Source: Bacteroidales bacterium (GTDB lineage Bacteria > Bacteroidota > Bacteroidia > Bacteroidales > VadinHA17). Taken from it: a stretch of DNA of 64,000 nt. The translations under genes and the position numbers were made by a program. The stretch lies in contig PLNT01000014.1 of the NCBI GenBank assembly GCA_003141895.1, positions 79,379-143,378 on the forward strand, read 5' to 3'. Of the stretch, positions 37,855 through 47,047 are shown in pieces (the first letter of the stretch is position 1; each line of letters opens with the position of its first letter). Under the pieces are notes generated by a model that ran no database searches, was not told the origin of the DNA, and saw nothing but the letters and a program-made list of their open reading frames with translations.

Positions 37855-39621
37855 CTATTCCGATTTTATTATATCAGATCTTTTGGAAGTACCGTTTTCG
37901 CTGATGGCTTCAATACAAAAATAGTAAGGAATTACTTTGTCCATAGCTTTAAGCCAGTATTCATTTGCACCATACACCATTATGCAATTATATAATTTAT
38001 CGGGGGAGGTGCCAATATAGATGTTATAAGCGTACGCATTATCAACTTGTGTCCATTTAAGCCAGGCACTGCGCTTATCTTTTACAGTACGGAGAACAAT
38101 GAAATTTTTCACAGGATCAGGTTTATTCCCATGTCCTGAGCCGAAAACACGTAACCCGCTTATGGCAAATTTGCCTGTTGGCAGATGGAGATTTTCCATT
38201 TTTATGAACCGTGCCTCTACAGGTTTGGAAAGTTCAATATAGTCGTGTGGCACGTCCGTCAGGTTTTTGCTTTTGTCAACTAAAAGTGTCCATTTTTTAC
38301 CGTCTTCCGAACTATAAATTTTGTATTGATGATAGATGTCAGTGTGTTTGCCCATAAGAGCTGCATCCTGATCAGCATAGTTTATCTGTATAGCTCTGAC
38401 AGTAGATTCCTCTCCCAGATCAGATGAAATCCATTCACCTGCATCACCCGATTCTGCTGACCAGTAACTTCTAATGCTTTCATCAACTGCATTGTTTGGA
38501 GGATATCCTGATAGTGATGAAGATACCTGAACAGGTTTATTATAATTAAGCAACATCCAGTCTGTAAATCTGCTTGTGAGGTGATCTTCTTTTCCATCCG
38601 GAAGATAATGAGGATAATCGCCAAATGCAGTGTTACAATACATGATATCATCTTTATCGAAACCTGCAGGCCACATACCTAATCTTCTCTCAAAACTATT
38701 TTTTACTGAAATGGATATCGTGCTGACATGCCAGTAATTGTTCCATTTATCCTGAAAAGTAGCTCCATGCCCGGCGCCTCGTGCAAAGCCTCCTGGTTTA
38801 TATGATAGCGGCATCGACTGATGGACAAAATTACCCAGAGGCTGGTCGGATACTGCAACCCCGTCGGCATATCCGCTTATCTCTGTACCTGGAGCCCCAT
38901 ATTGTAAATAATATTTGCCATTATGTTTGGTCATCCATGAGCCTTCAATAAACGGATTCAGGAAAGTATTGTCGGAATACTCCCCAAAGCGCTGCCATCC
39001 ATATCGTTCATAATTTAAAAGAAGTAACTCTTTTCTTGTGCCAACAGGGATGAATGTTTTGCGGTTTATTTCGATTCCATAGAGAGGATAAGCATTACTG
39101 CTTCCATTGTACATATATAATTTCCCGTTATCATCAACAAAGAAATCAGGATCCCATCCACCAATAGTAAGAGCACCTATAGCTTCTTTCCAGTCGTTTG
39201 TTTTGGGATCAGTGCTCATCCAGATTGGAAAATTAGTTGAATATGTCGATCCGAAAACCAGTAACGTATCACCTTGTATCCATACTGCAGGGGCGCACAG
39301 GTCATCATATACCTTATGATAAGGTTTCAGAAAGGACCTGAAAATAAAGTTCCAGTGTGTAAGGTCGGTACTCCACCAGTAACCCATCTGATTTGTTGAA
39401 AACAGATAATAATCTCCTTTATAAAGAACAATAACAGGGTCAGCAGTTGCCCTATGCTTACCTGATTCGGTGAAATTAGGTATGGGACAATATCCGTAAT
39501 CGAGATTAAGAGGATTGCAGTAAGTTTTCTGCGCGGAAAGTCTATTCCCCAAAAACAAAATCAGGATTATAAAAATCAGGCAGGTTTTACTAACCCTGTT
39601 TAAAAATTTAGTCAGCAACAT
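37855..39621 (-). CDS. GH43-family glycosidase with discoidin-like and FN3-like domains
   Basis: A 588-residue secreted protein (signal ending LSAQ). The five-bladed GH43 domain (about 35-350) shows the catalytic base in ATADPVIVLYKGDYYLFST, the modulator aspartate in WDPDFFVDDNGKLYM and the acid in FIEGSWMTKHNGKYYLQYG. An F5/8 type C (discoidin-like) domain follows (about 365-490, YWSAESGDAGEWISSDLG), then a fibronectin III-like end. Likely acts on arabinan, xylan or related side chains outside the cell; specificity not readable. It lies 12 bp from the histidine kinase stop, so probably on its transcript. Confidence 0.85.
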   Translation of the reverse strand: MLLTKFLNRVSKTCLIFIILILFLGNRLSAQKTYCNPLNLDYGYCPIPNFTESGKHRATADPVIVLYKGDYYLFSTNQMGYWWSTDLTHWNFIFRSFLKPYHKVYDDLCAPAVWIQGDTLLVFGSTYSTNFPIWMSTDPKTNDWKEAIGALTIGGWDPDFFVDDNGKLYMYNGSSNAYPLYGIEINRKTFIPVGTRKELLLLNYERYGWQRFGEYSDNTFLNPFIEGSWMTKHNGKYYLQYGAPGTEISGYADGVAVSDQPLGNFVHQSMPLSYKPGGFARGAGHGATFQDKWNNYWHVSTISISVKNSFERRLGMWPAGFDKDDIMYCNTAFGDYPHYLPDGKEDHLTSRFTDWMLLNYNKPVQVSSSLSGYPPNNAVDESIRSYWSAESGDAGEWISSDLGEESTVRAIQINYADQDAALMGKHTDIYHQYKIYSSEDGKKWTLLVDKSKNLTDVPHDYIELSKPVEARFIKMENLHLPTGKFAISGLRVFGSGHGNKPDPVKNFIVLRTVKDKRSAWLKWTQVDNAYAYNIYIGTSPDKLYNCIMVYGANEYWLKAMDKVIPYYFCIEAISENGTSKRSDIIKSE

Positions 39622-39633
39622 TAATTTTCAGAG

Positions 39634-41025
39634 TTAATTATGAATTGTAGGTAGCATAACTGTGAATGTGCTTCCTTTTCCGGGTTTACTGTTAACCGCA
39701 ACATCACCGTTGTGAGCTTCGGCTATTTTTTTTACATAATAGAGTCCAAGACCCAGGCCTTTGAATTTATGTATATTTCCGGTTGAGGCCCTGTAAAACT
39801 TATCAAAAACATGTTTCTGATCAAGCTTGTTAATTCCAATTCCGTTATCGGAAACTTTAATAAATATATTATCGTTATCTGTGAAACCTTCAATTTCTAT
39901 TACAGGTACCTTATCGGAGTACTTAACCGCGTTTGAAAGAAGATTATTGAGAAGCGTTGTAAAATAAACAACATCAAGATCAATTTTTGCCCCTTTGAAG
40001 TCATATTTCTGACTAATTGTGGAGTTATTGCCGCCACCTCCTTTAAAACTATCTACAACATCATTCATTACTTCTTCAATGTCCACCGTTTTTTTATCGA
40101 GCTGGAACTGGGTTCTTTCCCACATGCTTATCTCAAGGATCATGTTTATTAGTTGATTGAGATGAACGCTTTGCTTTCCAATGAGTTTTGCAGTTTCAAG
40201 AATTTTGGAATCATCATTTCTTATTTGTGGCATTTCGAGAGTTTTGCCCGCCACAGTTATTGTCGACAAAGGTGTCTTTAGTTCATGAGTCATATTATCT
40301 ATGAAGTCGGTCTTCAGGTTAGAGAGTCTTCTTTCTTCCATTAGATTCCTGTAGGTGATCATAAAAATAATGACTACGATAAGGATACTTAATATAGCCA
40401 TTGCCAGGGAAAGAGAAGTCTCTTCCCACACCTGCCTGTTTTTATCAGAAAAATCGATAAAATAATCAAAATGAAATCTGTAATTGTTTCCTACAAACCA
40501 GGGGGACCGTACCAACACGCTTGATACCGAGATATCAAATGGTGCTTTCCTATCTGAATTAATATTTGCAATGCCATCTTTTTTGTAGATCACAGTAGTG
40601 TCAGTATCTATCAATTCAAGACTATTGACTATGATCCTGCACTTAAAGTTCTTATCAAACCCACGACTTTCAAAATAGGAAGAAAGCAATGCAGAAAGAT
40701 CCTGCTCCTGATTTACAACTTTGGTAAAATAGTCAAGAATATCTTTTTTAACTGTTACAATCTGGTCGGCATTTTTTGCTGAATGTAGTTCCTCAATGGC
40801 TTTTGTTGAGGCATAATGATCCAGAATCATTCTTACAGTATCAAAACCGTCGGTAGCCGTTCCGCTGGTTATTGCATATACCCCCTCTCTCGAATGAATT
40901 GTATAACTGATTGCAAATAATTGGTCCTTCTGTTGCCATATACCTTTTATTATATAAACCTGGACAGAAATCAGGACCAGTATTGAGGTAATTCCAAAAA
41001 TAAGAACTGTATTCTTTTTTTTCAT
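39634..41025 (-). CDS. Sensor histidine kinase
   Basis: A 463-residue kinase: membrane helix (about 7-27), periplasmic sensor (about 30-205), second helix (about 208-230), then DHp with FIDNMTHELKTPLSTI (phospho-histidine) and an HATPase domain with NNLLSNAVKYS, VSDNGIGI and KGLGLGLYYVKKI. No HAMP domain is evident, as in RprX-type kinases of Bacteroidota. Partner: the response regulator at 37042. Upstream direct repeats (41115-41144) may be the regulator's target. Confidence 0.92.
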   Translation of the reverse strand: MKKKNTVLIFGITSILVLISVQVYIIKGIWQQKDQLFAISYTIHSREGVYAITSGTATDGFDTVRMILDHYASTKAIEELHSAKNADQIVTVKKDILDYFTKVVNQEQDLSALLSSYFESRGFDKNFKCRIIVNSLELIDTDTTVIYKKDGIANINSDRKAPFDISVSSVLVRSPWFVGNNYRFHFDYFIDFSDKNRQVWEETSLSLAMAILSILIVVIIFMITYRNLMEERRLSNLKTDFIDNMTHELKTPLSTITVAGKTLEMPQIRNDDSKILETAKLIGKQSVHLNQLINMILEISMWERTQFQLDKKTVDIEEVMNDVVDSFKGGGGNNSTISQKYDFKGAKIDLDVVYFTTLLNNLLSNAVKYSDKVPVIEIEGFTDNDNIFIKVSDNGIGINKLDQKHVFDKFYRASTGNIHKFKGLGLGLYYVKKIAEAHNGDVAVNSKPGKGSTFTVMLPTIHN

Positions 41026-41114
41026 TTGCTTTTAATCAGTGGAAATGATTGTATGTTATTTACTTTAACAAAATTATTCAAATTATCGATACCGGGGATT
41101 AGTTAGGGAAAACA

Positions 41115-41144
41115 TTAACCCGACGTTAACCCGGTGTTAACAAT
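41115..41144. promoter_or_regulatory. Three direct repeats with 11-bp period, candidate operator
   Basis: TTAACCCG at 41115 and 41126 and TTAACAAT at 41137, each preceded by A or G, are spaced by exactly 11 bp, one helical turn. They lie between the divergent kinase gene and the secreted-protein gene at 41199, just upstream of a TATCTTTACA box at about 41165. OmpR-family regulators bind tandem direct repeats of this spacing; the link to the regulator at 37042 is inference. Confidence 0.6.
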
Positions 41145-41198
41145 ATACCATTGCTGCAGGCTATATCTTTACACTATAAAACTAAAAACCAGGCAGTC

Positions 41199-41876
41199 AT
41201 GAAAAAGTACAGTTTATTTTTAATCGTTGTTTTCCTTATTTCTTTTCAACAGTTAAGGGCACAGGATCAGGCCAAGACTGATAAGGACAAGGAAATGCAG
41301 CAATCAATTGAACAGCAGAAAAAAGCAGTTGCTAACCAAAAGAAAGCTAAAGCAGAAGCCGAGCAGAACCTTAAAGACAATCAGATGGGTGAAATTGTGG
41401 ATGATTCTCTTGAGAACTCCGATAAATTAAGAACTAAGATTTATATGAATGTTGACAGAAACAGAAACAGGTCATTCAATTTCGACAACGAACCATTTGT
41501 ATTTAGCGGACAGGACATGAATGGTTGGTTTGACCACTCCATGGGAGATTCTGAAAGATCTACCTGGGATTTTTCCAAGACTGTAAAGGAAAATACATTT
41601 TCAAGAGATTATACCTTTGATGTTGAGAAGACAGCAAAAACAGTCGTTATGTCGGTCATGGGCGATTGTAAATCGGGCGAAATCAGAATAAAAATTATTA
41701 TGCCTAATGGAAAAAATTATTCCGATATTTTAATTGATGAATCAGGTAATCTTAACTGGAGAAAATCATTCCCCATATCTGAAACAGAGAATCAGGATAA
41801 AGCAGGAGACTGGAAATTTCAGATTTCATCAACCAAAGCTACTGGCTTCTTTAAAATATCGCTTCAGACATACTAA
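41199..41876 (+). CDS. Secreted hypothetical protein, possible two-component target
   Basis: A 225-residue protein with a signal peptide ending QLRAQ. Residues ~25-65 are a highly charged, Gln/Lys/Glu-rich probable coiled coil; the C-terminal part (about 90-225) is beta-rich with FNFDNEPFVFSG and GDWKFQISSTKATGFFKISL. No family recognised. ATG 41199 is chosen since the signal peptide begins there; the longer frame from 41151 is untypical. Divergent from the sensor kinase and followed by a strong terminator, hence its own unit. Regulation by the neighbouring two-component system is likely. Confidence 0.7.
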   Translation: MKKYSLFLIVVFLISFQQLRAQDQAKTDKDKEMQQSIEQQKKAVANQKKAKAEAEQNLKDNQMGEIVDDSLENSDKLRTKIYMNVDRNRNRSFNFDNEPFVFSGQDMNGWFDHSMGDSERSTWDFSKTVKENTFSRDYTFDVEKTAKTVVMSVMGDCKSGEIRIKIIMPNGKNYSDILIDESGNLNWRKSFPISETENQDKAGDWKFQISSTKATGFFKISLQTY

Positions 41877-41911
41877 AATATTCATACGAAGTTTTTCATT
41901 CCTTTGTGACG

Positions 41912-41947
41912 AGGGAACCAGAGAAAGGGCTGGTTCCCTTTTTTTTT
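41912..41947 (+). terminator. Strong intrinsic terminator
   Basis: A 10-bp stem AGGGAACCAG/CTGGTTCCCT (41912-41921, 41930-41939), 8-nt loop, then nine T. It lies 36 bp past the stop of the secreted-protein gene. Confidence 0.92.
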
Positions 41948-41981
41948 GCTATTAATATAACCAGCTCCGTTTTGGTCCTAA

Positions 41982-42128
41982 GGAGATCCCTCACTTCGTT
42001 CGGGATGACATTTGGTTTTGCATGGGAGAGAGAATGAGGAAGGGTTGGCGATTTGCTGAGCAAATCGCCAACCCTTCCTATATTATTACCCTCATGAATT
42101 GTCATCCCGAACGAAGTGAGGGATCTCC
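41982..42128. repeat. Nested inverted repeat, copy 2
   Basis: Perfect 29-bp outer arms (41982-42010 and 42100-42128; start GGAGATCCCTCACTTCG) enclose a second, perfect 20-bp stem (42037-42056 with 42060-42079; arm AGGAAGGGTTGGCGATTTGC) with a 3-nt loop. The outer ends match copy 1 at 36859 in kind (GGAGAT-CCTC to GG-ATGACA); the inner stem is unrelated in sequence but of the same length. Situated between convergent genes. Confidence 0.88.
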
Positions 42129-42147
42129 ATGGGGCCAGTATGTAAAT

Positions 42148-42618
42148 TCACTTCTTCTGATGATGCCTCACCAGGCTGTTATTAAAGAATGGGTCCCAGT
42201 TTCTGTTCTGGTAAAACTCAGATGATTTAATATTGAAATATCCAAGAACATGCTTTGGTGACACAGTATAAATTAATTCATCATTATCACCGTAATAAGG
42301 CTCTGTAATACTAAGTATTTCCTCAATACCGACATCTTTCTTGTTAGAAATTCCGGTATATATTTCATAGGTGACTTTTGGAATTGCTAAGATTATTGTA
42401 TATAAACCATAATCCTTTCTCTGGAACAGGAAATAAGTGACCTCAACAGGTTCGTTTGGATTAACCCTGTCAGTGGAATGAGGCAACTGACTCTCGAAAC
42501 TAAACCCCTCATTCATTATTTTTTCAACAATATCGAACTCCCTGGTATTATGGAGGAAGAAATAGCAGTCTTTGAAGTTTTTTAATATTGATGCAAGTAT
42601 CTCTCCTTTATTCTTCAT
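42148..42618 (-). CDS. Hypothetical protein
   Basis: A 156-residue acidic cytoplasmic protein from ATG 42618 (an upstream codon would add five residues). It contains YFFLHNTREFDIVEKIMNEG, which is reminiscent of proteins with a small ADP-ribosyl-type fold, then VEVTYFLFQRKDYGLYTIIL and a C-terminal region with SPKHVLGYFNIKSSEFYQN. I do not assign a function. Divergent from znuA across 123 bp. Confidence 0.55.
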   Translation of the reverse strand: MKNKGEILASILKNFKDCYFFLHNTREFDIVEKIMNEGFSFESQLPHSTDRVNPNEPVEVTYFLFQRKDYGLYTIILAIPKVTYEIYTGISNKKDVGIEEILSITEPYYGDNDELIYTVSPKHVLGYFNIKSSEFYQNRNWDPFFNNSLVRHHQKK

Positions 42619-42741
42619 CCTGCAGGTTATCAATATTCCTTAAATCTTACTCAAAAATAACTTATATTATTTTATTTGCAACACTTAAACCATTTGTTCT
42701 GTTATATGTTAAATTTGTGCTATTGATCATTTTCCCTTATA

Positions 42742-43614
42742 ATGAGAAGAATATTCTTTTTTCTGTTGACCTTTCTGATGATCTCCTGTGGACGAAATAT
42801 TGCTAAACCGGATAACAGCATAATTACAGTCAGCATTGCCCCTTTTAAGTATTTTATTGAAGAGATTGCCGGGAATGATTTTACAGTAAATATTATGGTC
42901 CCTGCGGGAGCTGATCCTCATGTTTACGAGCCTTTTCCTGAACAAATTAATAAACTCAGGAAATCAGTGGCCTACATAAGTAACGGATATCTTGGATTCG
43001 AGATGAACTGGCTTGACCGGTTCTATGAGGCTAACCCCTCAATGAAAAGGTTGTCATTAGGGGATAGCATCAGGCCGATTGCCCCTGAACATCATCGTAT
43101 CGGTGATCACATTGAAGGAGCAGACCCGCATTATTGGGTTTCACCAAAATGTGCTTTGGTAATGGCCGGATCAGTCAGAACATTACTTTGTGAATTGAAT
43201 CCTTCACAAAAACAGAAGTATGATTCGAATTATAATGTTCTTATTTTAAAAATACAGGATATAGATAAAAAAGCCCGGGGGTACTTTTCTGTTACTCAGG
43301 CAAGAAGTTTCATGATATATCATCCTAATCTTGCTTATCTGGCAAAAGATTACGGACTGGAAGAAATACCAGTTGAATTTGAGGGAAAGGAGCCAACGCC
43401 CTCAAGATTGCGTGACCTTATTGACCATTCAAGGAAAGATCACATAAAAACAATATTTGTACAGAGAGAATATGACACTAAAAATGCTAAAGTGATTGCC
43501 GGAGAAATAGGTGCTCAGATTACAGTTATAGATCCGTTATCAGAAAACTGGGCAAAATCAGTGGGGGAAATCATCGAAGCGTTGCATAAAAGTTTAATTG
43601 ATAGTTCAAAATAA
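42742..43614 (+). CDS. znuA: Zinc/manganese ABC transporter substrate-binding lipoprotein
   Basis: A 290-residue cluster A-I metal-binding lipoprotein (lipobox MISC). Metal ligands are visible: His in GADPHVYEPFP, a histidine-rich loop with HHRIGDHIEGADPH, His in YHPNLAYLAKDYGL and a late Asp in VIDPLSENW. It binds Zn2+ or Mn2+ outside the inner membrane and delivers it to the next two gene products. First gene of a three-gene operon with 7- and -1-bp spacing. Confidence 0.9.
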   Translation: MRRIFFFLLTFLMISCGRNIAKPDNSIITVSIAPFKYFIEEIAGNDFTVNIMVPAGADPHVYEPFPEQINKLRKSVAYISNGYLGFEMNWLDRFYEANPSMKRLSLGDSIRPIAPEHHRIGDHIEGADPHYWVSPKCALVMAGSVRTLLCELNPSQKQKYDSNYNVLILKIQDIDKKARGYFSVTQARSFMIYHPNLAYLAKDYGLEEIPVEFEGKEPTPSRLRDLIDHSRKDHIKTIFVQREYDTKNAKVIAGEIGAQITVIDPLSENWAKSVGEIIEALHKSLIDSSK

Positions 43615-43621
43615 CCAGTTT

Positions 43622-44368
43622 ATGGCGTATTTGTTCGAAATGCATTCATTGTCAGCTTCATATGGGGCAGATATAGTATTGAAGGATGTTGATTTCAGAG
43701 TAAATGAGAATGATTTTATCGGAGTAATCGGCCCCAATGGCGGCGGCAAAACAACTCTTTTGAAAATTATTCTTGGTTTGCTGAAACCGGTAAAAGGAGA
43801 TCTGACTTTCAATGACATGCTTTTAAATGGTAAAAGCATCGGATATTTGCCGCAAATATCGACGGGTGACATTAACTACCCGGTTACGGTAACTGATATT
43901 ATTCTTTCAGGCCTCATGATCGGAAAAGGAATAATTTCAAGAATGTCTCCGCCTGACAAGAAAAAAGCTGATATTGTGATCAAGGAGCTCGGTTTGGAAG
44001 GAATGTCGAAAGCAACACTGAACGAGCTGTCAGGGGGACAAATGCAAAGAGTATTTCTGGGTCGCGCTATTATAGGAAATCCCAGGTTACTTTTACTTGA
44101 TGAACCCGGAAATTTCGTTGATACGACTTTTGAAAATGATTTCTATGAAAAGCTGAAAGATCTGAATAATCGTATGGCAATATTAATGGTGTCACATGAT
44201 ATCGGAACAATCTCTGCACATATTAAATCTTTTGCGTGTGTGAACAGGAATCTTCATTACCATCCTTCACCTGAGATCACAAACGAAGATCTTCTTGCAT
44301 ACGGATGTCCGATTCAGCTTGTCACTCACGGAAATGTTCCTCATACTGTTCTTAAATACCATAATTAG
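43622..44368 (+). CDS. znuC: Metal ABC transporter ATP-binding protein
   Basis: A 248-residue ABC ATPase: Walker A GPNGGGKTTLLK, Q-loop LPQIS, signature LSGGQMQRVFLGRA, Walker B LLLLDEPGNFVD and switch His in VSHDIG. The D-loop/Walker B region has Asn-Phe where other members often have Thr-Ala. ATG 43622 is used; an upstream TTG would overlap znuA. Stop overlaps the GTG of the permease gene by one base. Confidence 0.92.
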   Translation: MAYLFEMHSLSASYGADIVLKDVDFRVNENDFIGVIGPNGGGKTTLLKIILGLLKPVKGDLTFNDMLLNGKSIGYLPQISTGDINYPVTVTDIILSGLMIGKGIISRMSPPDKKKADIVIKELGLEGMSKATLNELSGGQMQRVFLGRAIIGNPRLLLLDEPGNFVDTTFENDFYEKLKDLNNRMAILMVSHDIGTISAHIKSFACVNRNLHYHPSPEITNEDLLAYGCPIQLVTHGNVPHTVLKYHN

Positions 44369-45204
44369 TGGAGACAAATATATTTCAATACAGTTTTATT
44401 ATTAAGGGACTTCTTGGTGCTGTTTTTGCAAGTATAACTGCCGGATTAGCTGGTACATATGTTGTCTCCAAGAGAATGGTTTTCCTGAGCGGAGGTATCA
44501 CACATGCCTCATTTGGCGGCATAGGGATTGGTTATTTTATAGGCATTAACCCGGTGATCGGTGCTGCAGTATTTGGGATACTGTCGGCTCTTGGTGTTGA
44601 GTATCTCTCTGTGAGGCAGAAAATAAGAGAAGATTCCGCTATTGGAATTTTATGGGCTTTTGGAATGGCAATAGGAATAATTTTTATATATCTGACACCT
44701 GGTTATACACCCAACCTGATGAGTTACCTGTTTGGTAGTATTCTTACTGTTTCCAATGCTGATATAATAGCGCTGGGAACAATGTCAGTTATACTTATTC
44801 TTTACTTCGGGATATTCTACAGGACAATACTTTATATATCTTTCGATGAGGTATTTGCCAGAACTTATTCCTCTTATGTTGATATAATAAAGTATATTAC
44901 TACTTCGTTGATTGCTCTGACTATAGTATTAAATATAAGAATGGCCGGTGTGGTTCTGGTTATATCATTACTGACAATCCCGCCAAACATTGCCATGTTA
45001 TTCACCAGGGTTTATTTCAGAATCGTTTTATGGTCAATTGTCGCAGGATTTATCGGAACAGCTACCGGATATGCTATATCATATTATGCAGGAATACCGG
45101 TTGGTGCAACTATAATCTTCACTCTGGTAATAATCTGGGTACTTGTAAAAATCACTACTTTGATAATAATGAAATTGTCAAATAAAGAAGCTATTCATCC
45201 TTAA
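44368..45204 (+). CDS. znuB: Metal ABC transporter permease
   Basis: A 278-residue inner-membrane protein of the ABC-3 family with eight to nine hydrophobic helices; typical motifs SGGITHASFGGIGIGYF and LLTIPPNIAMLFTR. GTG start overlapping the znuC stop (TAGTG), implying coupled translation. Completes the import system for zinc or manganese. No Zur or MntR-type gene or clear operator is nearby. Confidence 0.9.
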   Translation: METNIFQYSFIIKGLLGAVFASITAGLAGTYVVSKRMVFLSGGITHASFGGIGIGYFIGINPVIGAAVFGILSALGVEYLSVRQKIREDSAIGILWAFGMAIGIIFIYLTPGYTPNLMSYLFGSILTVSNADIIALGTMSVILILYFGIFYRTILYISFDEVFARTYSSYVDIIKYITTSLIALTIVLNIRMAGVVLVISLLTIPPNIAMLFTRVYFRIVLWSIVAGFIGTATGYAISYYAGIPVGATIIFTLVIIWVLVKITTLIIMKLSNKEAIHP

Positions 45205-45234
45205 AATGTTTTAGAAATTTTAAATACAAATACA

Positions 45235-46626
45235 ATGGATTACGATCTTATTATAATTGGCAGCGGACCTGGTGGCTATGTTTCAGCAATCAGGGCATCG
45301 CAATTGAAAATGAAAGTGGCAGTTATTGAGAGGTCCGAGCTCGGCGGAATTTGTCTCAACTGGGGGTGCATACCTACAAAATCACTGCTTAAAAGTGCAC
45401 AGGTCTATGAATATCTGAACCATGCTTCCGATTATGGAATTACAATTTCGGGTGAAATTAAACCCGATTTTCCGGCGATGATTTCAAGGAGCAGAAGTAT
45501 TGCAGGCGGAATGAGCAAGGGAGTTCAGTTTCTTTTCAAAAAAAATAATATTGAACACATCAGTGGTTTTGGTCGTCTTGCAGGAAAAAATAGTGTTGAA
45601 GTGACAGATGCTGCAGGGGAGAAGAAAAATTTATCTGCCCGGAACATAATTTTAGCAACAGGGGCAAGGTCGAAAGAGCTTCCTAATCTGAAACAGGATG
45701 GTAAGAAGATTATCGGATACAGAGAAGCCATGTCACTCGACAAACTGCCAGGTTCGATGCTTGTGGTTGGATCAGGTGCAATCGGAAGCGAATTCGCTAA
45801 CTTTTATCAATCCCTGGGGGCGAAGGTTACGCTTGTTGAGTTTTTGCCAAGGCTTGTTCCCATTGAAGATGAAGAGGTTTCAAAACAGCTTGAACGATCG
45901 TTCAAGAAAATCGGAATGAAAGTAATGACAAGTTCAACTGTTGAGTCAGTTGCTTTAGTGAAAGATAAATGTAATGTAACGATAACAACTCCAAAAGGAC
46001 AGGAAGTAGTGGAAGTTGACATTGTACTTTCAGCAGTGGGCATTACAACTAATCTAGAAGGTATTGGACTTGAGGAAACAGGGATTAAAACTGAAAAAGG
46101 CAAGGTAGTTGTTGATGATTTCTATCGGACAAATGTACCTGGTATATTTGCTATTGGAGACATCGTTCATGGACCAGCCCTTGCCCATGTAGCATCAGCA
46201 GAAGGAATAATCTGTGTCGAAAAAATATCAGGGTTAGAAGTTGAACCGCTTGATTACAAAAATATTCCGGGATGCACATATACTACTCCCGAAATTGCAT
46301 CATGTGGCCTTACGGAAGCTGCAGCAAGGGAAGCCGGTTATGATATCAAGATAGGGAAATTTCCATATACGGCATCGGGTAAAGCGAGTGCAGCAGGGGC
46401 AAAAGATGGCTTCGTAAAACTTATTTTTGATGCCACCTATGGCGAATTGCTTGGTGCACATATGATTGGAGCAAATGTCACAGAGATGATTGCTGAGATT
46501 GTTGTTGCAAGAAAACTTGAAACGACAGGCCATGAAATAATAAAATCAGTGCATCCGCATCCAACTATGTCGGAAGCTATTATGGAAGCCGCTGCCGCTG
46601 CTTACGGGGAAGTAATACATCTTTAA
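45235..46626 (+). CDS. lpdA: Dihydrolipoyl dehydrogenase
   Basis: A 463-residue flavoprotein, E3 of 2-oxoacid dehydrogenase complexes and of the glycine cleavage system. FAD motif IIGSGPGGYVSAIRA, redox cysteines GGICLNWGCIPTKSL, NAD motif VVGSGAIGSEFANF, FAIGDIVHGPALAH and the catalytic HPHPTMSEA. Full length. gcvP at the left edge is a plausible functional partner. It follows the metal transporter by 30 bp. Confidence 0.94.
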   Translation: MDYDLIIIGSGPGGYVSAIRASQLKMKVAVIERSELGGICLNWGCIPTKSLLKSAQVYEYLNHASDYGITISGEIKPDFPAMISRSRSIAGGMSKGVQFLFKKNNIEHISGFGRLAGKNSVEVTDAAGEKKNLSARNIILATGARSKELPNLKQDGKKIIGYREAMSLDKLPGSMLVVGSGAIGSEFANFYQSLGAKVTLVEFLPRLVPIEDEEVSKQLERSFKKIGMKVMTSSTVESVALVKDKCNVTITTPKGQEVVEVDIVLSAVGITTNLEGIGLEETGIKTEKGKVVVDDFYRTNVPGIFAIGDIVHGPALAHVASAEGIICVEKISGLEVEPLDYKNIPGCTYTTPEIASCGLTEAAAREAGYDIKIGKFPYTASGKASAAGAKDGFVKLIFDATYGELLGAHMIGANVTEMIAEIVVARKLETTGHEIIKSVHPHPTMSEAIMEAAAAAYGEVIHL

Positions 46627-46632
46627 TTATTT

Positions 46633-47047
46633 GTTACTTTCTTTGTCTTGAAACAAAGAAAGTAACCAAAGAAAATTCAAGGCTGCAGATAATTTTGGGG
46701 CTCCTGTTCTTCGGCTTGCCCACGCAATACAACTCGTCCCGCTATGCGGGACTCAAACAGTATTGCTTACTAGAATCCACCGCAGCAAGCCTCAAAACAG
46801 TCGCTATTTCCCAAAATTATCTGAGGCCATTAGAAATCCAAAAACAATATTTATAAAACAAACATGCCTGATATTTAGGACTGAAATTTCTGATTCATAG
46901 TGGGAGGGCAAACACGGAAATGGTGCGAACCTCAGGCAAAATGGTAGAGCGATAGCTTGTGTAGCAGGCGCCCATTTTGACTGAGGTTGGCATTTCCGGA
47001 CTCCTTTTCTTTGGTTCATTTCTTTTGGAGGAGCAAAAGAAATGAAC
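46633..47047. repeat. Composite palindromic element with matching terminal hairpins
   Basis: Two hairpins bound the element, each with a 13-bp stem and 8-nt loop: GTTACTTTCTTTG (46633-46666) and GTTCATTTCTTTT (47014-47047). Each is followed inward by CCAAAGAAAA, so the ends form an inverted pair. Inside are two nested palindromes: 46686-46823 (arms CAGATAATTTTGGG, GGCTTGC, CAATAC, GTCCCGC) and 46915-46998 (arms CGGAAATG, AACCTCAG, CAAAATGG). No believable gene lies inside; the space between lpdA and the sigma gene is filled by this element. Confidence 0.8.

Noticed and set aside
41896..42225. Two short frames over the nested repeat
   Set aside because: Both are read from repeat arms on either strand; no start context or homology.
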